DNA from: Pseudoflavonifractor sp964504285
Lineage (GTDB): Bacteria > Bacillota > Clostridia > Oscillospirales > Oscillospiraceae
Direction of reading: 5' to 3'
DNA length: 5,993 nt
NCBI GenBank assembly: GCA_964504285.1
Contig: CAZDDZ010000123.1
Coordinates: 1-5,993, forward strand
The notes below the pieces were generated by a model, which saw nothing but the letters and a program-made list of their open reading frames with translations, was not told the origin of the DNA and did no database searches. Position numbers and translations under genes: made by a program. Shown here in pieces: positions 4,515 through 5,993 of the stretch. Each line of letters begins with the position of its first letter. Position 1 is the first letter of the stretch.

Positions 4515-4543
4515 TTGCAACTATGGGCACGATAATGTAAAAT
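4515..4543 (+). promoter_or_regulatory. Sigma-A-like promoter of purA
   Basis: -35 TTGCAA (4515-4520, 4/6) and -10 TAAAAT (4538-4543, 5/6) are 17 bp apart. The predicted start near 4550 gives a leader of about 48 nt before the ATG at 4598. Confidence 0.65.
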
Positions 4544-4584
4544 AACTTGTCCGCTGGAAAAGGCCAATGTGCGAATCCCTGCGG

Positions 4585-4591
4585 AAGGAGG
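4585..4591 (+). promoter_or_regulatory. Ribosome binding site fixing the purA start
   Basis: AAGGAGG lies 6 nt before the ATG at 4598. A longer in-frame reading from 4547 would begin essentially at the predicted transcription start and is not supported. Confidence 0.85.
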
Positions 4592-4597
4592 CACTCC

Positions 4598-5875
4598 ATG
4601 GTAAAAGCAATTGTAGGGGCCAACTGGGGCGATGAGGGTAAGGGTAAAATCACCGACCTGCTGGCCGAATGCTCTGACGTGGTCATTCGCTTTCAGGGCG
4701 GGGCCAACGCAGGTCACACCATCATCTGCGATTACGGCAAATTTGCGCTGCACCAGCTTCCATCCGGGGTATTTTACCCCCACACAGTGAACATCATCGG
4801 CAACGGTGTTGCACTGGACATTCCCAAATTCATTGCGGAGCTGAACACCTTAACCGACGGCGGCGTGCCCGCCCCCCACATCATTGTTGACCGCCGCACC
4901 CAAGTTCTTATGCCCTACCACATTCTTCAGGACACCTACGAGGAGGAGCGGTTGGCCGGCGCGGCCTACGGCTCCACCAAATCAGGTATCGCCCCCTTCT
5001 ATGCCGACAAGTACGCCAAGGTGGGCGTGCAGGTCTGCGATCTCTTTGAGGAGGAGCGGCTTATGGCACGGCTTGAGGCCGTCTGTCAAATCAAAAACGT
5101 GCTTTTTGAGCACCTCTATCACAAGCCCATTCTTGACCCCAAGGCTCTTTTTACCCAGCTGCTGGGCTACCGTGACCTGATTGCCCCCTATGTGGGTGAT
5201 GCTGTCTCCTTTGTCCACGGTGCCATTAGAGAGGGCAAAAAGATACTCTTAGAGGGGCAGCTAGGCTCTATGAAAGACCCGGATTTGGGCATTTACCCCT
5301 TTACCACCTCCTCCCACACCTTGGCAGGTTATGGTACAGTGGGCGCGGGAATCCCTCCCACGGCAATTACCGACGTAGTCTGCGTCACTAAGGCCTACTC
5401 CTCCGCCGTAGGAGCAGGTGCCTTTGTCTCCGAGATCTTTGGTGAGGATGCAGACACCCTTCGCCGTTTGGGCGGCGATGCGGGCGAATTTGGCGCCACC
5501 ACAGGCAGACCTCGCCGGGTAGGCTGGTTTGACGCAGTGGCCACCCGTTACGGCTGCATGGTTCAGGGCGCCACCGAGGTAGTGCTCACCGCCATTGATG
5601 TGCTGGGCTATTTGGACGAAATCAAGGTATGCACCGGGTACGAAATTGACGGTCAGGTGACAAGTGATTTCCCTGTCCCTGCACTGCTGGAAAAGGCAAA
5701 GCCGGTTTATACCACCCTTCCCGGCTGGAAATGCGACCTGCGGGGTGAAACGGATTATCAAAAGCTACCACAGGCTGCAAAGGATTATGTAAACTTTATC
5801 GAAGCCCAGCTGGGCACGCCGGTCAAGACGGTCTCTACCGGTCCCAAGCGGCACGAAATTATAAAGCGAATTTAA
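4598..5875 (+). CDS. purA: Adenylosuccinate synthetase (PurA)
   Basis: A full-length 425-aa enzyme that joins IMP and aspartate using GTP to make adenylosuccinate, the first committed step to AMP, in the cytoplasm. The P-loop-like GANWGDEGKGK (7-17) supplies D12, and RFQGGANAGHT (31-41) supplies H40; these correspond to catalytic D13 and H41 of the E. coli enzyme. GNGVALDIP (68-76), MPYHIL (105-110), FGATTGRPRRVGWFD (298-312, the aspartate/GTP loop) and STGPKRHE (413-420) are all in place. Differences from the textbook enzyme lie around IMP: K141 where E. coli has R143, QLG (221-223) where AQG is usual, and L230 in DPDLGIYPF where His is usual. From memory, most of these recur in clostridial PurA proteins, so I infer an active lineage variant. 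It is monocistronic as far as the window shows. Confidence 0.97.
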   Translation: MVKAIVGANWGDEGKGKITDLLAECSDVVIRFQGGANAGHTIICDYGKFALHQLPSGVFYPHTVNIIGNGVALDIPKFIAELNTLTDGGVPAPHIIVDRRTQVLMPYHILQDTYEEERLAGAAYGSTKSGIAPFYADKYAKVGVQVCDLFEEERLMARLEAVCQIKNVLFEHLYHKPILDPKALFTQLLGYRDLIAPYVGDAVSFVHGAIREGKKILLEGQLGSMKDPDLGIYPFTTSSHTLAGYGTVGAGIPPTAITDVVCVTKAYSSAVGAGAFVSEIFGEDADTLRRLGGDAGEFGATTGRPRRVGWFDAVATRYGCMVQGATEVVLTAIDVLGYLDEIKVCTGYEIDGQVTSDFPVPALLEKAKPVYTTLPGWKCDLRGETDYQKLPQAAKDYVNFIEAQLGTPVKTVSTGPKRHEIIKRI

Positions 5876-5993
5876 GGCAACACCGCACAATTGCGTCCGC
5901 GGCGCTTTGCAAAAAAATACACGCCACAAATTCGTTGCAAATTCTTGAAATCCGTCAGGATTCCGGCAAATTTACGCCTTTTTCTGACACGGA
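5876..5993. other. Non-coding, repeat-rich stretch after purA
   Basis: No credible ORF is seen here. TCCG-TCAG (5951-5958) can pair with CTGA-CA-CGGA (5984-5993), an 8-bp stem with a 2-nt bulge reaching the window edge. CAAATTC occurs twice in an 11-bp register (5927-5933 and 5938-5944), with a related CAAATTT at 5967. GCG-T-CCGCGG-CGC (5894-5906) is nearly palindromic. No clear T-tailed purA terminator is visible. It may be the edge of an interspersed repeat. Confidence 0.4.

Noticed and set aside
4547..4597. A longer PurA start
   Set aside because: It would begin at the predicted transcription start. AAGGAGG and the family-standard MVKAIVGANWGDEG beginning place the start at 4598.
5261..5761. 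A 166-codon leftward frame inside purA
   Set aside because: It lies wholly antisense to conserved PurA motifs and has no ribosome site of note.

Overview
The window looks like chromosomal DNA of a Gram-positive bacterium of class Clostridia (Bacillota), moderately G+C-rich. The family is uncertain, perhaps an Oscillospiraceae-like gut lineage. The signs are strong AAGGAGG-type ribosome binding sites, a tRNA-Val gene that encodes its own CCA, a YerC-type TrpR-like regulator, HslO, and a PurA of the 'GANWGDEGKGK' type that I associate with Clostridia. The lineage is inferred from recalled family features, not from a search.

Left part (1-2270) is read leftward. A tRNA-Val(UAC)-tRNA-Asp(GUC) operon runs off the left edge and is driven by a perfect consensus sigma-A promoter (TTGACA-17-TATAAT, 201-229). 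Upstream lies a tight three-gene operon: yerC-like regulator -> class I SAM methyltransferase -> hslO (redox chaperone Hsp33). The first two genes overlap by 14 nt and the last two are 6 nt apart. Its promoter lies at about 2262-2290.

Middle part (2380-4472) is read rightward. A stand-alone DUF3298/RsiV-like protein with no visible export signal comes first. About 310 bp of intergenic DNA follows, holding strong stem-loops, a possible leftward 43-codon ORF, a near-consensus promoter and a long structured leader. Next is a compact operon: 2x[4Fe-4S] ferredoxin -> polytopic NapH/Fer4_5-like [4Fe-4S] membrane protein -> ArsR-family repressor. The repressor carries the two cysteines (C28 and C95) placed as in the SqrR/BigR/YgaV dithiol persulfide and redox sensors. 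The operon ends in a convincing rho-independent terminator (4435-4472). I read it as a self-regulated electron-transfer module that may respond to reactive sulfur or thiol oxidation. This is the most interesting part of the window.

Right part (4473-5993). An AT-rich double dyad and a sigma-A-like promoter precede purA (adenylosuccinate synthetase, complete, 425 aa). PurA keeps the catalytic Asp/His pair but departs from the textbook enzyme at several IMP-pocket positions. The last 118 bp are non-coding, rich in short repeats and stem-forming segments, and may be the edge of an interspersed repeat.
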